From Burkholderiales bacterium (lineage in GTDB: Bacteria > Pseudomonadota > Gammaproteobacteria > Burkholderiales > Burkholderiaceae_C), in contig JACRAZ010000045.1 of the NCBI GenBank assembly GCA_016213205.1, positions 1 through 52,810 on the forward strand: a DNA stretch of 52,810 bases, written 5' to 3'. A model generated the notes under the pieces. It was given only the letters and a program-made list of their open reading frames with translations, was not told the DNA's origin and made no database searches. Both the position numbers and the translations under genes were made by a program. Shown in pieces: positions 40,765 through 52,569 of the stretch. Each line of letters starts with the position of its first letter. Position 1 is the stretch's first letter.

Positions 40765-41499
40765 CTACGGGTAGGCCCGGCGCACTTCCTCGTCCACCAG
40801 GGTCTGCAGTTCCTCGAGGCCGAAGCGCGGCATCGGGCGCCCGTTGGCAAAGAACTCCGGCGTCTTGCTCACGCCCAGCGTGCGCGCATCGGCCATGTCC
40901 TGCGCCATGCGCTCGGCGATCGCCGGCGAGGTCATCTCGAAGCGCAGGCGCTCGAGGTCCAGCCCCAGGCCCTGCACCACCTGCCACACCGCATCGGGCT
41001 GCACGCGGTGCTGCACCACCCACTGGCGCTGCGCGGCATACAGGCCTTCCAGGGTGGACAGGTACAGGCCCTGCTCGCGGCTGGCCTCGAGGATGCGCAC
41101 CACGAGGTCCGAGCCCTGGTGCAGCGGCACATGGCGCAGCGAGAGCTGGATGCGGCCCGGGTGCGCCGCCATCAGGCGCTTCACGTGCGGGTAGAAGGCC
41201 GCGCAGGTTTCGCAGGCCGGGTCCAGGAACTCCACCAGCTGCACCTTGGCCTCGCGCGGGCCGATGCGTGGCGCATGCGCGCCCACCAGGGCCGGCTGGT
41301 TCTTCTGCGCCGCCTGCGCGGCGGCGCTGTCCTGCTGGCGCCGGTAGGCCACTGTGGCCGCGCCGAAGCCCAGCACCAGCACGGCGCCCGCGCCGATGAA
41401 CAGCCGGCGCCGCCCGGCACCGCCGATGGGTGCGGCCGCAGGGGCGGCGGGCGCCGGGGTCGGCACCGGGGCGGGGGAGGGCTTGTTCTTTCGACTCAT
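40765..41499 (-). CDS. DsbA-family thiol:disulfide oxidoreductase, membrane-anchored
   Basis: A 244-residue protein. After a Pro/Ala-rich cytoplasmic N-terminus there is one TM anchor (LFIGAGAVLVLGFGAATVAY). The periplasmic thioredoxin-like domain has VQLVEFLDPACETCAAFYPH, with active-site CETC, a helical insertion and the cis-Pro loop KTPEFFANGRPM. It probably works as a periplasmic oxidant for cysteine pairs. The ATG at 41499 overlaps the stop of the DsbB gene by four bases, so the two are co-translated and form an oxidation pair: DsbB reoxidises this protein. Confidence 0.9.
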   Translation of the reverse strand: MSRKNKPSPAPVPTPAPAAPAAAPIGGAGRRRLFIGAGAVLVLGFGAATVAYRRQQDSAAAQAAQKNQPALVGAHAPRIGPREAKVQLVEFLDPACETCAAFYPHVKRLMAAHPGRIQLSLRHVPLHQGSDLVVRILEASREQGLYLSTLEGLYAAQRQWVVQHRVQPDAVWQVVQGLGLDLERLRFEMTSPAIAERMAQDMADARTLGVSKTPEFFANGRPMPRFGLEELQTLVDEEVRRAYP

Positions 41500-41933
41500 C
41501 GGTTGCTCCGGGCCCGGGCCCACCACAACAGTGCCACGAGCAGGGTGAAGGCCATCAGCGACAGCACGGGGATGTTCAGGAAACCCAGCCACTGGATCTG
41601 CAGCTCGCGGCAGGGCACGCCCTGGCTGCAGGGTTGCAGGGACTCGGGGATGACGCCAAGCACCACCAGCACATGGAACAGCGCCACGCCCCAGCCGGCG
41701 GCCGCCAGCGGCAGCGCGTAGCGCACCACGCGGGGGTCGAACGGGAACAGGCCCAGCGGCAGCAGCAGCACCAGCGGGAACATGAAGATGCGCTGCCACC
41801 AGCACAGCACGCAGGGCGGCAGGTTCATCACCTCGCTGAAGAACAGCGCACCCAGCGTGGCCGCGCCGGCCACCACCCAGGCGCAGAACACGCCGGTCCA
41901 GGGCAAAGAGGCGGTGGTGTCGGTGGTGTCCAT
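41496..41933 (-). CDS. dsbB: Disulfide bond formation protein B (DsbB/BdbC-like)
   Basis: A 145-residue four-TM inner-membrane protein that passes electrons from a DsbA-like partner to quinone. The first cysteine pair is CVLC in LPPCVLCWWQRIFMFPL, and the second pair is in QPCSQGVPCRELQIQWLG. Spacing and sequence fit the BdbC-like short DsbB subfamily that travels with membrane-anchored DsbA proteins. It is translationally coupled to the downstream DsbA-like gene (ATGA overlap). The next gene upstream on this strand is the large lipoprotein, 29 bases away. Confidence 0.9.
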   Translation of the reverse strand: MDTTDTTASLPWTGVFCAWVVAGAATLGALFFSEVMNLPPCVLCWWQRIFMFPLVLLLPLGLFPFDPRVVRYALPLAAAGWGVALFHVLVVLGVIPESLQPCSQGVPCRELQIQWLGFLNIPVLSLMAFTLLVALLWWARARSNR

Positions 41934-41962
41934 GGCAGGGCAGGCGCAGAACGATACCCGCC

Positions 41963-44900
41963 TCAGCGCGGGTTGGCCACCAGCACCAGCTCGTGGTTCG
42001 ACAGCAGCACGGCGAAGACCAGGCCGTCGGCCGCGGGCAGCAACGCCTGCACCGCGGGCGCAAAGCCCGAGCTGGTGGGTGGCGAGACGCGCAGGCTCCT
42101 GAGCAGCGCGCCGCTCGCGCTGCTGATCGTGATGTCCGGCGTGCTGCCCGGGGCCTCATAGACGTTCAGCTTCAGCGCGCACAGCACCCGGCCGTCGCTG
42201 CCCACCGACACCCGCAGGCCGGTGCCCCCTTCGGTGGCCGTGCCGTTGCGGATCGACAGGGCCGGCAGCGTGGCCCAGCCGCAGCCCGCGAGGGTGGACT
42301 CGGCGCCGTAGAGGCGGGCCGCGTCGGCCCCGAGCGCGAGGTCGCTGAACACGCCCTGGTTCGCGTCGTAGCCGGCCTCGGCCAGCGGCGTGACGAGCAG
42401 CCCGCCCCCCGAAGCGACGGCGGGCGCGAGCCCGAACCGGGCCAGGTGCGCGCCGGCCATCGTGCGGCGGCCCAGGTAGGCCTGGCGCCCGTCGGCCGTG
42501 ATCGCGAGCGCGCCTTTCAGGCCGGTCTGGCCCAGGCTCTTGCCGCTGGCGAGGTAGGCCTCGCCGGTGTCCAGCAGCACGATCTCGGTGCCGCCGGGCC
42601 GCAGCACATGCATCTTGCCCAGCTCGGACCAGACGGTGGAGGGCAGCGCCTCCAGCGGCCAGCTCGTGAGCAGCTTGGCGCCGGCCAGGTCGAGCACGAA
42701 CATGGTCTTGGCAAACACGTCCAGGGCATACAGCCGCGCGCCATCGGGCGAGGCCGCCATCGCGACGATGCGGGCCCCGGGCACCGGGATGCTGCCCACC
42801 TTCTGGCCACTGTGGGCATGGAAGATGTTGACGCGGGCGCTCTCGAGCGTGAGGGTCTCGCTGGTGTAGAAGTAGGGGCGGATCGGGTCGGCCGCCAGCG
42901 CGGGGAACGGGAAGCTGTTCTGCGACGCCGCCGCCAGCCGGGTGAGCGCTGCGGCACCGCCGCTGCCCTTCCACAGCGCCACCTTCACCTCGACCGGCTG
43001 CACGCCCGCAGTGCCGCTGCTGATCGTGACGGTGGCCTGGCTCAGCGTCCCGGCCGGCAGGCTGGCGGGCTCGGCGCTGAGCGTGAGCGCGCCCTCCACG
43101 CCGGTCGGGCCGCTGGCCGTCACCTTCAGCCAGCTGGCGCTGGACTTGGCGCTCCAGGTGTCGGCCGCGCCGAGGCTGTCGTCCACACGCAGGCTGCGCG
43201 CGAGCACCGCGCCAGCCGGGGTGCTCGACAGGGCCACGCCCCATAGCGAGGGCAGCAGGCTGCGCTGGGCGAGTTGAAGGCTCACGCTCACCGGCAGCGT
43301 CACTTCCTCGCCATGGATCTGGGCCGCGATGACGGCACGGCCGGTGGCGCTGACCACCCCAGCGCCGAGCGCGGCCGGGTTGGGCGTGAAGCTCAACTGC
43401 GTGCCCGCCGCGTCCACCCGCCCCTGGGTGGCCGACGCGTTGAGCCACGGCGGCAGGTCGCGCAGCGTCCAGGGCCAGGTGGTGCTGCCGGTGTCGAGCT
43501 TCAGCAGGAGCGTCTGCGTGGCCAGCTCGCTGCCGCTGGCGCCGCCGAAGGTGAGCACCGGCGCGGTGGTCGGCAGCGCCGCACCCGGCAGCGTGGCCGA
43601 CAGGCTGGCCCGGGTGAGGGTGAGGCTGACCGGGACCGACAGCTCGGCCATGCCCGGCGCGGTGACCAGCACTGTGCCGTGGTGCGTGCCGGCGGCCAGC
43701 CCGGCCGTCAGCGGCTGCACCGCCACCGTGCCGGGGGTGACGCCGCTGCCGGGCGACAGGCTCAGCCATGGCACGCTGGCGCGTGCCGTCCAGGGCACGG
43801 CCTGCTGGCGGTCGGCGTCGAAGAACACCGGCTGCGGCGCCACGACCGCGCCTTGCGTGGCCTGGAAGTTCAGCGGCTGGCTGTTGAGCTTGAACGCCTC
43901 GGCAGCGATCACCCGCACCGGCACCGCCACGGTCTGGCGCTGTCCGTCGGCCGAGGTCACGCTGAGCTCGCCGAGGTGCGCGCCCAGCGGCAGGTTCTGC
44001 GTCAGCAGGCTCAGCACCAGCCGGCCGCGGCCGTTGCCCGCTGGCGTGTCCACGCGCAGCCAGGGCGTGGGCGACGATGCGGCCCAGGCGCCGGCCGGTG
44101 CATTCACCTCGATCTCGAGGTTGGCACCGAGCGCGCCCTGGTGCACCGTGCGCTCGTAGAAGCCGCCCACGAAGGACAGGTCGAGCCGCTGCGCAACGAC
44201 ATGGAAGTCGTAGGGCAGGCGCACCGGCGAGCCGGCGTATTCCTGCTGGCAATCGGCGTCGCGGCAGAGCTGGATCAGGAAGGTGCCCTGGTGGTGCCCC
44301 AGCGGCAGCAGGTGGGTGCCGGCGATGCCGGCGCGGTAGCGCCCGGTGCCCAGCACCGACAGCGAGACATGGTTCTGCAGCACGCCCTGGCCGTCGACGA
44401 TGTAGAGGTACAGGTCGCCGGTGAAGGCCGCCGGGTCGGTGGCGGTGGCGTCCACCGTCACGCCGCCGGGGTTGCCGTACAGCCAGGTGGCCGACAGCGT
44501 GGCGGGCGAGAGCGTCAGCGCCGGCGGCACGCAGTCGGCCGGCAGCACGTCGCAATGGAAGTCTTCCAGCAGGCCCACGCGCAGCACCTCGTTCTGGGTG
44601 AAGGCGCCCAGCACGTACACGTTGCCCTCGGCCACGGCCAGGTAGTTGCCGGTGGCCGGGTAGTGCCGGTAGCTGTAGGGCGCCAGCGTCTGCGTGGGCT
44701 GCGGGCCCGGAAAGTGGCCGGCAAAGGCCTGCTCGGCCCAGGCGAACAGTGCCGCGGGTGTCAGCGGGCTGGCATCACGGCCGGGCACGCCGAGCGCACG
44801 CCGCCGCGGCGCGGCCGGGGGCGCGCTGCCGGAGGCGGGACGGGCCACCGCGGCGCGCAGCGCGGCGGCGTGAGTGGCGGGCGTGTCGGCGGCATCACCG

Positions 44901-44968
44901 TAGCAGCCGGACAGGGCTGGCAGCACCAGGGCCAGCAGCAGCAGGAGGAACAAGCGGAACGGAAGCAT
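41963..44968 (-). CDS. Large lipoprotein with BACON-like repeats and a propeller-like C-terminal region
   Basis: A protein of about 1001 residues, predicted lipoprotein (LFLLLLLALVLPALSGC, lipobox LSGC). A module near residues 80-150 (YSYRHYPATGNYLAVAEGNV) matches one in the zincin-like lipoprotein at 33951-36263. The middle consists of repeated ~90-residue Ig/BACON-like units; recurring phrases are WLSLSPGSGVTPGTVAVQPL, PPWLNASATQGRVDAAGTQL and SWLKVTASGPTGVEGALTLS. The last ~330 residues resemble a beta-propeller (MAASPDGARLYALDVFAKTM and ALAITADGRQAYLGRRTM). A role in surface adhesion or carbohydrate binding is a guess. The start is ATG 44968; GTG 45004 is an alternative that adds 12 residues. 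It has the same direction as dsbB. Confidence 0.8.
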   Translation of the reverse strand: MLPFRLFLLLLLALVLPALSGCYGDAADTPATHAAALRAAVARPASGSAPPAAPRRRALGVPGRDASPLTPAALFAWAEQAFAGHFPGPQPTQTLAPYSYRHYPATGNYLAVAEGNVYVLGAFTQNEVLRVGLLEDFHCDVLPADCVPPALTLSPATLSATWLYGNPGGVTVDATATDPAAFTGDLYLYIVDGQGVLQNHVSLSVLGTGRYRAGIAGTHLLPLGHHQGTFLIQLCRDADCQQEYAGSPVRLPYDFHVVAQRLDLSFVGGFYERTVHQGALGANLEIEVNAPAGAWAASSPTPWLRVDTPAGNGRGRLVLSLLTQNLPLGAHLGELSVTSADGQRQTVAVPVRVIAAEAFKLNSQPLNFQATQGAVVAPQPVFFDADRQQAVPWTARASVPWLSLSPGSGVTPGTVAVQPLTAGLAAGTHHGTVLVTAPGMAELSVPVSLTLTRASLSATLPGAALPTTAPVLTFGGASGSELATQTLLLKLDTGSTTWPWTLRDLPPWLNASATQGRVDAAGTQLSFTPNPAALGAGVVSATGRAVIAAQIHGEEVTLPVSVSLQLAQRSLLPSLWGVALSSTPAGAVLARSLRVDDSLGAADTWSAKSSASWLKVTASGPTGVEGALTLSAEPASLPAGTLSQATVTISSGTAGVQPVEVKVALWKGSGGAAALTRLAAASQNSFPFPALAADPIRPYFYTSETLTLESARVNIFHAHSGQKVGSIPVPGARIVAMAASPDGARLYALDVFAKTMFVLDLAGAKLLTSWPLEALPSTVWSELGKMHVLRPGGTEIVLLDTGEAYLASGKSLGQTGLKGALAITADGRQAYLGRRTMAGAHLARFGLAPAVASGGGLLVTPLAEAGYDANQGVFSDLALGADAARLYGAESTLAGCGWATLPALSIRNGTATEGGTGLRVSVGSDGRVLCALKLNVYEAPGSTPDITISSASGALLRSLRVSPPTSSGFAPAVQALLPAADGLVFAVLLSNHELVLVANPR

Positions 44969-45299
44969 CGAGGGATCGGTCGGATGGCGGCACAGGGGAT
45001 GCACCGATCCTGGTGGCGGTGAACCGGGCTGGCCGCACGGACACGCTACTTTTCAACGTTAGGCACTGGCCTGGCCGCGTCCGGTGGTGTCGCGCTGCCG
45101 GCTTCGGGGCTGCTCAGGTCGCGTGCTAGCGCATTGTGCCTGCCGCGCCGTTCGGCCCGCCCCCCCGGTGTGCGGGCCCGGACGAGTGGCGTTGCTCCTG
45201 CGCCCCACAGGCAACAAGGCCGGCGGCGGCACCGGGGTGCCACGGCCGGCCTCGTCGCGCGCGGGCGCAGAGCCGCCCGCAGGGCGGCGCGGGCTCGGA
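44969..45299. other. Noncoding stretch between HU-like gene and large lipoprotein gene, with terminator-like hairpin
   Basis: These 331 bases hold no credible gene. A hairpin GCCGCCC-GCA-GGGCGGC at 45272-45288 sits 12 bases past the HU-like stop (minus strand) and could end its transcript, though no T run follows. The remainder presumably includes the promoter of the lipoprotein gene; no clear -35/-10 was found. Confidence 0.5.
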
Positions 45300-45749
45300 T
45301 CAGAGCGCGGCGTCCTTCAGCTTCTTCAGCGCGCGGGTCTTGATCTTCACGGTGGCGGGCTTGGCCGCGAACACGCGTTCCTGCTTGGTGAAGGGGTCGA
45401 TGCCGGTGCGCTTTTTCTTCGCCGGCACGTTGACCACGTTCACCTTCAGCAGGCCCGGCAGCGTGAAGGAGCCCAGGCCCTTCTTGTGCACCGAGGCCAG
45501 CATGGTGGCTTCGAGCGACGCGATGACGGCCTTCACGGCCTTCGCCTCCACCGCGGCCAGCTCGGCCAGGTGTGCCACCAGGCTGCTCTTGTTGAACGCG
45601 GTCTTGATCGGCTTCATCGGTGCGGCGGCGGCCTTGGCCGGCGCCTTGGCAGCGACCTTCTTCGCCGGTGCGGCGGCCTTCACGGCCTTCTTGGCGGGGG
45701 CCGCGCTCTTGACGGGGGCCTTGGTCGTCGATTTCTTTGCAGTTGCCAT
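45300..45749 (-). CDS. HU-family DNA-binding protein with Lys/Ala/Pro-rich N-terminal extension
   Basis: A 149-residue nucleoid protein. Residues 1 to ~55 form a low-complexity basic tail (units like APAKKAVKAAAPAKKVAAKA), reminiscent of histone H1-like tails. The HU fold starts about residue 58 (KTAFNKSSLVAHLAELAAVE). Family features are LGSFTLPGLLKVNVVNVPAK and RTGIDPFTKQERVFAAKPAT; the latter is the DNA-binding arm, with KKKRTGIDPFTK replacing the usual RxGRNPxTG. The protein probably compacts DNA or binds it non-specifically. The start is ATG 45749, which opens the basic tail. HU proteins with such tails occur in Burkholderiales. Confidence 0.88.
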   Translation of the reverse strand: MATAKKSTTKAPVKSAAPAKKAVKAAAPAKKVAAKAPAKAAAAPMKPIKTAFNKSSLVAHLAELAAVEAKAVKAVIASLEATMLASVHKKGLGSFTLPGLLKVNVVNVPAKKKRTGIDPFTKQERVFAAKPATVKIKTRALKKLKDAAL

Positions 45750-45930
45750 GGTGTCTTGAATCCTTGGAAATGAGAGGTGCCGCACGGTTGTGCGCGGGGC
45801 GGAGTCTAAACGCTGCAGGGTATGGCGCTTGTAGCGGCACCCCGCTGCGCGCGCGCTGCGGCCTTGGCTATGGCCGCCATTGGCAGACTTTGATTGAAGC
45901 CGCGGCAGCCCACTTCTAGACTGTCCTTGA

Positions 45931-48147
<2,217 letters not shown>

Positions 48148-48204
48148 GCGTCACCGGCGTCGACGCTGCGGCGGCCGCATCGCGGGCCGCCGCAGCGGTT
48201 CAGC

Positions 48205-51200
48205 TCAGCCGCACTGCCCCACGAAGCCGCAGGCGGTGCAGAACTCGCAGCCGTCCTTGTGGATCAGCGTGGTGTTGCCGCATTCCGGGCAGGGCTTGCC
48301 GGCCATCGGGCTGACCACCAGCGCCGAGGGCGCCTTGCCCGCGGGCGCCTCGAGGATGCCCATCTCGCGCAGCGGCAGGCCGTTGTCGTCCAGCACGCCC
48401 AGCATCGCGTAGCGGTGGATCACCAACCGCGCGATGTAGGCCACCGTGCTGGGCCAGACCTGCTGGCGGCGTTCGCCCGGCACCGGCGCCATGAAGTGGC
48501 CCAGCGGCTCGCCTACGTTGAGCAGCTTGCGCAGCTTCATGCCGATCCAGGCCGGATCGAGCACGCGCATGTCCAGTGACAGCAGCCGCGCCAGGCCATC
48601 CAGTGCGCGCGGGTAGTTGCCCGAGAAGCCGATCGCGCAGGGGCGCGAGATGCGGCCGCCATCGGGCGCCGGCAACGACACTTCCTTCAGCGTGACGGTG
48701 AAGCTCTCGCCGGTGGCCGGGTTGTCCACGTCCACCGCCCAGGCCAGCGTGCCCGAAGTGCCGGTGCGCGGCTCGTCGCGGCTGAACATCGCATCCACCA
48801 CCGGCGTGGGGCCGCCGTCGGCCAGCGCGCCCAGTTGCTCGCAGCGCCAGCGGATCACCGCCGCGGTGGCCGCCACCACGCCGGGGAACAGGCGCCGCTC
48901 GCCATGCGGCGGCACCGGCATCTCGAAGGCGCGTTCCTCGGCCACGGTGGCCAGCGCGTCGAGCTTGAGCTTGAGCCAGGCCGCGTCATTCGTGCGCATG
49001 TCCATCGACAGGGTCTTGGCCAACGCGCCCAGGCCGCGTGGCTGCTCGGCGCCGTTGACCCACACCTCGAACGGCAGGGTCTTGCCGAACAGGCCGGTGG
49101 CGGGCCCCGCCTCGGCCGGCATCTCGCCCACGAACAGCGAGAAGTCGCCATGCGGGTGCTGGATCATGTAGCTCCAGGCCGGGTTGCCGCCGGGCAGCTC
49201 AGGGCGGCTGGGCCAGCGCAGCGAGGCCAGCACCGGCGCGGGCAGGCGGTCGAGCCGCAGGCGCTGGTTGGCGCCATCAGGTTGCAGCGGCGCCGGCGTG
49301 GCCGTGCTGGGCTCCACGCTCAGCACCGAGCCCAGCACCGCATTGGGCCGGTAGGTGGCCAGGCCCTTCAGGCCCGCGGCCCAGGCCTGGGTGTACAGGC
49401 CCTGGAAATCGGCGTACGGGTAGTCCTCGGGCACGTTCACGGTCTTGCTGATCGCCGTGTCGACGAAGGGCGCGACGGCCGCCACCATCGCGGCGTGGCT
49501 CTCGGCGCTCATCTCCAGCGCGGTGACGAAGGCCTCGGTCAGCGGCGCGTGTTCGCCCTTGAGGTGGCGGTACAGGCGCCAGGCGTGGTCTTCGACCGCG
49601 TATTCCTTGAAGCTGCCATCGGGCTCGCGCTTCTTGCGGGTGTAGGTCCAGCTGAAGGCGGGCTCGATGCCGTTGCTGGCGTTGTCGGCAAACGCCAGGC
49701 TGATGGTGCCGGTGGGCGCGATCGACAGCAGGTGCGAGTTGCGCAGGCCCTGCGCGCGGATCTTGTCCTTCAGCCCTTGCGGCAGCCGGGTGGCGAAGCT
49801 GCCGCGCGAGAGGTACAGGTCGGCATTGAACAGCGGAAACGCGCCGCGCTCCTTGGCCAGGTCGGCGCTCGCGTCGTAGGCCGCGTCGCGCATCACCTGC
49901 GAGATGCGGCGCGCCATCGCACGCGCTTCCTCGGTGTCGTAGCGCAGGCCCAGCATCACCAGCGCATCACCCAGCCCGGTGAAGCCCAGGCCCACGCGGC
50001 GCTTGTTGCGCGCTTCCTCGTGCTGCTGCGGCAGCGGCCAGACGGTGATGTCGAGCACGTTGTCGAGCATGCGGGTGGCGGTGCGGCAGACCTCGGCAAA
50101 GCCGGCTTCATCAAAGCCCGCATCGGCCTCGAACGGGCGCTGCACGAAGTGGGTGAGGTTAACGCTGCCCAGGCAGCAGCAGCCGTAGGACGGCAGCGGT
50201 TGCTCGCCGCAGTTGTGCGCCCACAGGCCGTTGGCGTCGAAGGCGTGGATGTGCTCGACGGTGACGTCGTACACCGCTTCGTCGCCCTGGGGCTGCAGCG
50301 AATCAACCACCGCGACAAAGCGTTCGCGGTTGAGCGTGCGCCGGTAGGCGCCCAGCAGCGACTGCAGCCGGGCGCACTTGGCATCGTCCTCGAAGCCAAT
50401 GCGGTCGGCGAACACGGCCAGGTTGTCACCGCTGATCACGAGCTCGTGGGTGGCTTGCTGCGGGTACTCGCGCTGGCCGCCGGGGCCGTCGGGCAGGCTG
50501 GCCACGCCAGCGGGTTTGCGATCACGGTAGATCGTCGAGGCCACGCCCAGGCGCAGCAGCATGCGCTGCACGGCTTCCAGCAACGGGAGGTCCGATTGCG
50601 ACAGCCGCACGCTCACGTCCTTGTCCTGCTGGCCCTGCACCGAGCCGTCGGCATCGAACAGGCCCCGCAGCAGGCCGCGGCAGAAGTCGGACGAGCCGGC
50701 TTCCATTGCCGGCGTGATGGTCTTGCGCCCGGGCGCGGCACCCAGCGCCAAGGCCAGCCGGCGCAAGGCCCCGGAGGCCAGGCGGAATTCGCCACGGCCT
50801 TCCACCGCACGCTGCCAGCCGCGGAAATCGGCGCGGTGCGGCAGGCTCATCGCCGCCGCTTCGGCCGCCCGCATGATGCCGCTGGCGCTGTGCATCACCG
50901 CATGCGGCGCACCGCCCACCGCGCGCAGCTCGGGCGCCCAGGCCGACAGCACGGCCTTGTCGTTCTTCAGCGTGCCGTCGCCGACCAGCAGGCCCATCAG
51001 GTAGCCCTCGGCCTCGGTGTGCTGGCCGTCCCAGCCTTCAGCGCTGCGATGGTCGTGCAGCACGATTTCATCGCCTGGCTGCAACTGTCCGGCGGGCACC
51101 CACGCGCTTTCGACGAGGTAGCGGGTGCGCCGCGTGACCCGGCGCACCGGGTGGTCGGCCGTCAGCCGCAGGGCGTGGCCTTCACGCGTGCGCAACTGCC

Positions 51201-52266
51201 ACACGGGCTTGACGCCGGTGGCGAAGAAGCCGGCCGACTCGGTGCGGTAGGGCTTGCCGTCCACCAGCGCCAGGAAGGGCTGGCCGATCAACTGCTGCAC
51301 CTGGCGTGCGCCTTCGCTCGTCATGACCCAGGTGTCGGCCGTCACGCAAGGGTTGGTTGCCGCGATCGTCTCGCAGTAGCCGAGGTTGTTGTCGCGGTTG
51401 ATGCGGTCGAGGAACAGCACGCCGGGCTCGGCGTGGTCATACGTGCTGCGCATGATCTGGTCCCACAGCTCGCGCGCACGCGGCTTGCGGTAGACCCAGA
51501 GGCCATCACCCCGCTGGTAGGCGCCGGCGGACTTTTGTGCAGCGCCGGGTTCGGCCTTGTGCACCAGCTCCACCTCGCCGTCATCCTGCACCGCCTGCAT
51601 GAACACATCGGTCACGCCGACCGAGATGTTGAAGTTGCGCAGGTCGCCGGAATCCTTGGCGTGGATGAAGCGCTCGATGTCCGGGTGGTCGCAGCGCAGC
51701 ACGCCCATCTGGGCGCCGCGGCGCGCGCCGGCCGATTCCACCGTTTCGCAGCTGCGGTCGAACACCCGCATGTAGCTCACCGGGCCGGAGGCGTGGCTCT
51801 GCGTGGCGCCCACCCACGCGCCCTGCGGGCGGATGCGCGAGAAGTCGTAGCCCACGCCGCCACCGCGGCGCATGGTTTCGGCCGCCTCGGTGAGCGCGGT
51901 GTAGATGCCGGGGTGGCCATCCTCCGGCGACGAGATCGAATCGCCCACCGGCTGCACGAAGCAGTTGATCAGCGTGGCGGCCAGGTCGGTGCCGGCGGCG
52001 GAATTGATGCGCCCGGCGGGCACGAAGCCGCGGCGCTGGGCGTCCAGGAACTGCGCTTCCCAGTGCGCGCGCTGGGCCGGCGCCTCGGCCAGCGCCAGCG
52101 CGCGGGCCACGCGCAGGCGCACGTCGTCGAGCGTGCGCTCGTCGCCCTTGGCGTACTTCTCGAGCAGCACCTCAGCGCTGATGGATTGGGCAGGCAGGCT
52201 GGCCGCATTGGCCACGGTCGCGGCCGGGGCTGCGCCTTCCTGGGCGGGCAGGATGGTGTTCTTCAC
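48205..52266 (-). CDS. nrdJ: Adenosylcobalamin-dependent (class II) ribonucleotide reductase, intein-containing precursor
   Basis: B12-dependent reductase that makes deoxyribonucleotides without oxygen. The precursor is 1353 residues, of which 379 (307-685) are an intein. The mature enzyme would be ~974 residues, normal for this subfamily. N-extein motifs: [33 protein letters not shown] and [17 protein letters not shown]. The C-extein starts [20 protein letters not shown], and its first Cys is the expected thiyl-radical residue. Later parts are [35 protein letters not shown], a duplicated TSCPD-like module ([16 protein letters not shown] and [16 protein letters not shown]) and a C-terminal zinc ribbon (CPEC with CTAC, ending QCG). 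The start is GTG 52266, with GAGGAG six bases upstream. NrdR-box-like sites lie at 52347-52394. Confidence 0.95.
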   Translation of the reverse strand: MKNTILPAQEGAAPAATVANAASLPAQSISAEVLLEKYAKGDERTLDDVRLRVARALALAEAPAQRAHWEAQFLDAQRRGFVPAGRINSAAGTDLAATLINCFVQPVGDSISSPEDGHPGIYTALTEAAETMRRGGGVGYDFSRIRPQGAWVGATQSHASGPVSYMRVFDRSCETVESAGARRGAQMGVLRCDHPDIERFIHAKDSGDLRNFNISVGVTDVFMQAVQDDGEVELVHKAEPGAAQKSAGAYQRGDGLWVYRKPRARELWDQIMRSTYDHAEPGVLFLDRINRDNNLGYCETIAATNPCVTADTWVMTSEGARQVQQLIGQPFLALVDGKPYRTESAGFFATGVKPVWQLRTREGHALRLTADHPVRRVTRRTRYLVESAWVPAGQLQPGDEIVLHDHRSAEGWDGQHTEAEGYLMGLLVGDGTLKNDKAVLSAWAPELRAVGGAPHAVMHSASGIMRAAEAAAMSLPHRADFRGWQRAVEGRGEFRLASGALRRLALALGAAPGRKTITPAMEAGSSDFCRGLLRGLFDADGSVQGQQDKDVSVRLSQSDLPLLEAVQRMLLRLGVASTIYRDRKPAGVASLPDGPGGQREYPQQATHELVISGDNLAVFADRIGFEDDAKCARLQSLLGAYRRTLNRERFVAVVDSLQPQGDEAVYDVTVEHIHAFDANGLWAHNCGEQPLPSYGCCCLGSVNLTHFVQRPFEADAGFDEAGFAEVCRTATRMLDNVLDITVWPLPQQHEEARNKRRVGLGFTGLGDALVMLGLRYDTEEARAMARRISQVMRDAAYDASADLAKERGAFPLFNADLYLSRGSFATRLPQGLKDKIRAQGLRNSHLLSIAPTGTISLAFADNASNGIEPAFSWTYTRKKREPDGSFKEYAVEDHAWRLYRHLKGEHAPLTEAFVTALEMSAESHAAMVAAVAPFVDTAISKTVNVPEDYPYADFQGLYTQAWAAGLKGLATYRPNAVLGSVLSVEPSTATPAPLQPDGANQRLRLDRLPAPVLASLRWPSRPELPGGNPAWSYMIQHPHGDFSLFVGEMPAEAGPATGLFGKTLPFEVWVNGAEQPRGLGALAKTLSMDMRTNDAAWLKLKLDALATVAEERAFEMPVPPHGERRLFPGVVAATAAVIRWRCEQLGALADGGPTPVVDAMFSRDEPRTGTSGTLAWAVDVDNPATGESFTVTLKEVSLPAPDGGRISRPCAIGFSGNYPRALDGLARLLSLDMRVLDPAWIGMKLRKLLNVGEPLGHFMAPVPGERRQQVWPSTVAYIARLVIHRYAMLGVLDDNGLPLREMGILEAPAGKAPSALVVSPMAGKPCPECGNTTLIHKDGCEFCTACGFVGQCG
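50212..51348 (-). other. Intein with LAGLIDADG homing endonuclease inside nrdJ (379 residues)
   Basis: Protein-splicing element read in frame within NrdJ. Block A starts at Cys307 ([17 protein letters not shown]). Block B is LRLTADHPV, with the TxxH motif. Both dodecapeptides of a DOD endonuclease are present: [14 protein letters not shown] and [12 protein letters not shown], each with its acidic residue. Block F is [16 protein letters not shown], and block G ends WAHN, with Asn685 followed by Cys686 as the +1 nucleophile. All splicing residues are intact, so splicing and homing are both expected. It sits at the ribonucleotide-reductase site used by several RIR1 inteins, between NP and CGE. 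Confidence 0.96.
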
Positions 52267-52346
52267 ATGGATCTCCTCGGGTGGCTCCGGCCGGGATGCC
52301 GGCAGTGTTGCACGGCGATTTGCCCCTACGGCGGGCCACACCATTT

Positions 52347-52394
52347 CATCTACATCTAGTGTGGGCGATGGAGCCTACACACTACCCCTAGCGT
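52347..52394 (-). promoter_or_regulatory. Two NrdR-box-like sites upstream of nrdJ
   Basis: CATCTACATCTAGTGT (52347-52362) and ACACTACCCCTAGCGT (52379-52394) each match 12 of 16 positions of the NrdR consensus ACACWATATMTWGTGT. Their starts are 32 bases apart, about three helical turns, the spacing usual for paired NrdR boxes. They lie 80-130 bases before the nrdJ start, in the expected promoter zone. Repression by NrdR-ATP/dATP is inferred. Confidence 0.65.
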
Positions 52395-52494
52395 CCGCAA
52401 GCGGGCCGGCCCTGGCAACAGGGTCTTGGTTGATCGGGGTCAGGCGGCGCTGGCTTGGGGCCTCGGCGGGGGGTGGATTGTGCAGGGGCTCGGC

Positions 52495-52518
52495 GTCCGT
52501 GTCCGTGTTTGTGTTCGT
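52495..52518. repeat. Short degenerate hexamer repeat (GTNYGT, four units)
   Basis: GTCCGT, GTCCGT, GTTTGT and GTTCGT follow each other without gaps. It lies in the noncoding stretch between the nrdJ promoter and the palindromic element at 52570. No function is suggested. Confidence 0.5.
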
Positions 52519-52569
52519 GTTGGCGCGGCAAAGGCATTGGTGGGTCGACGAGGGCACGGCTGGCACAAC

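Noticed and set aside
52267..52569. Cobalamin riboswitch before nrdJ
   Set aside because: No B12-box-like core or surrounding stems could be found; the region instead shows two NrdR-box-like sites.
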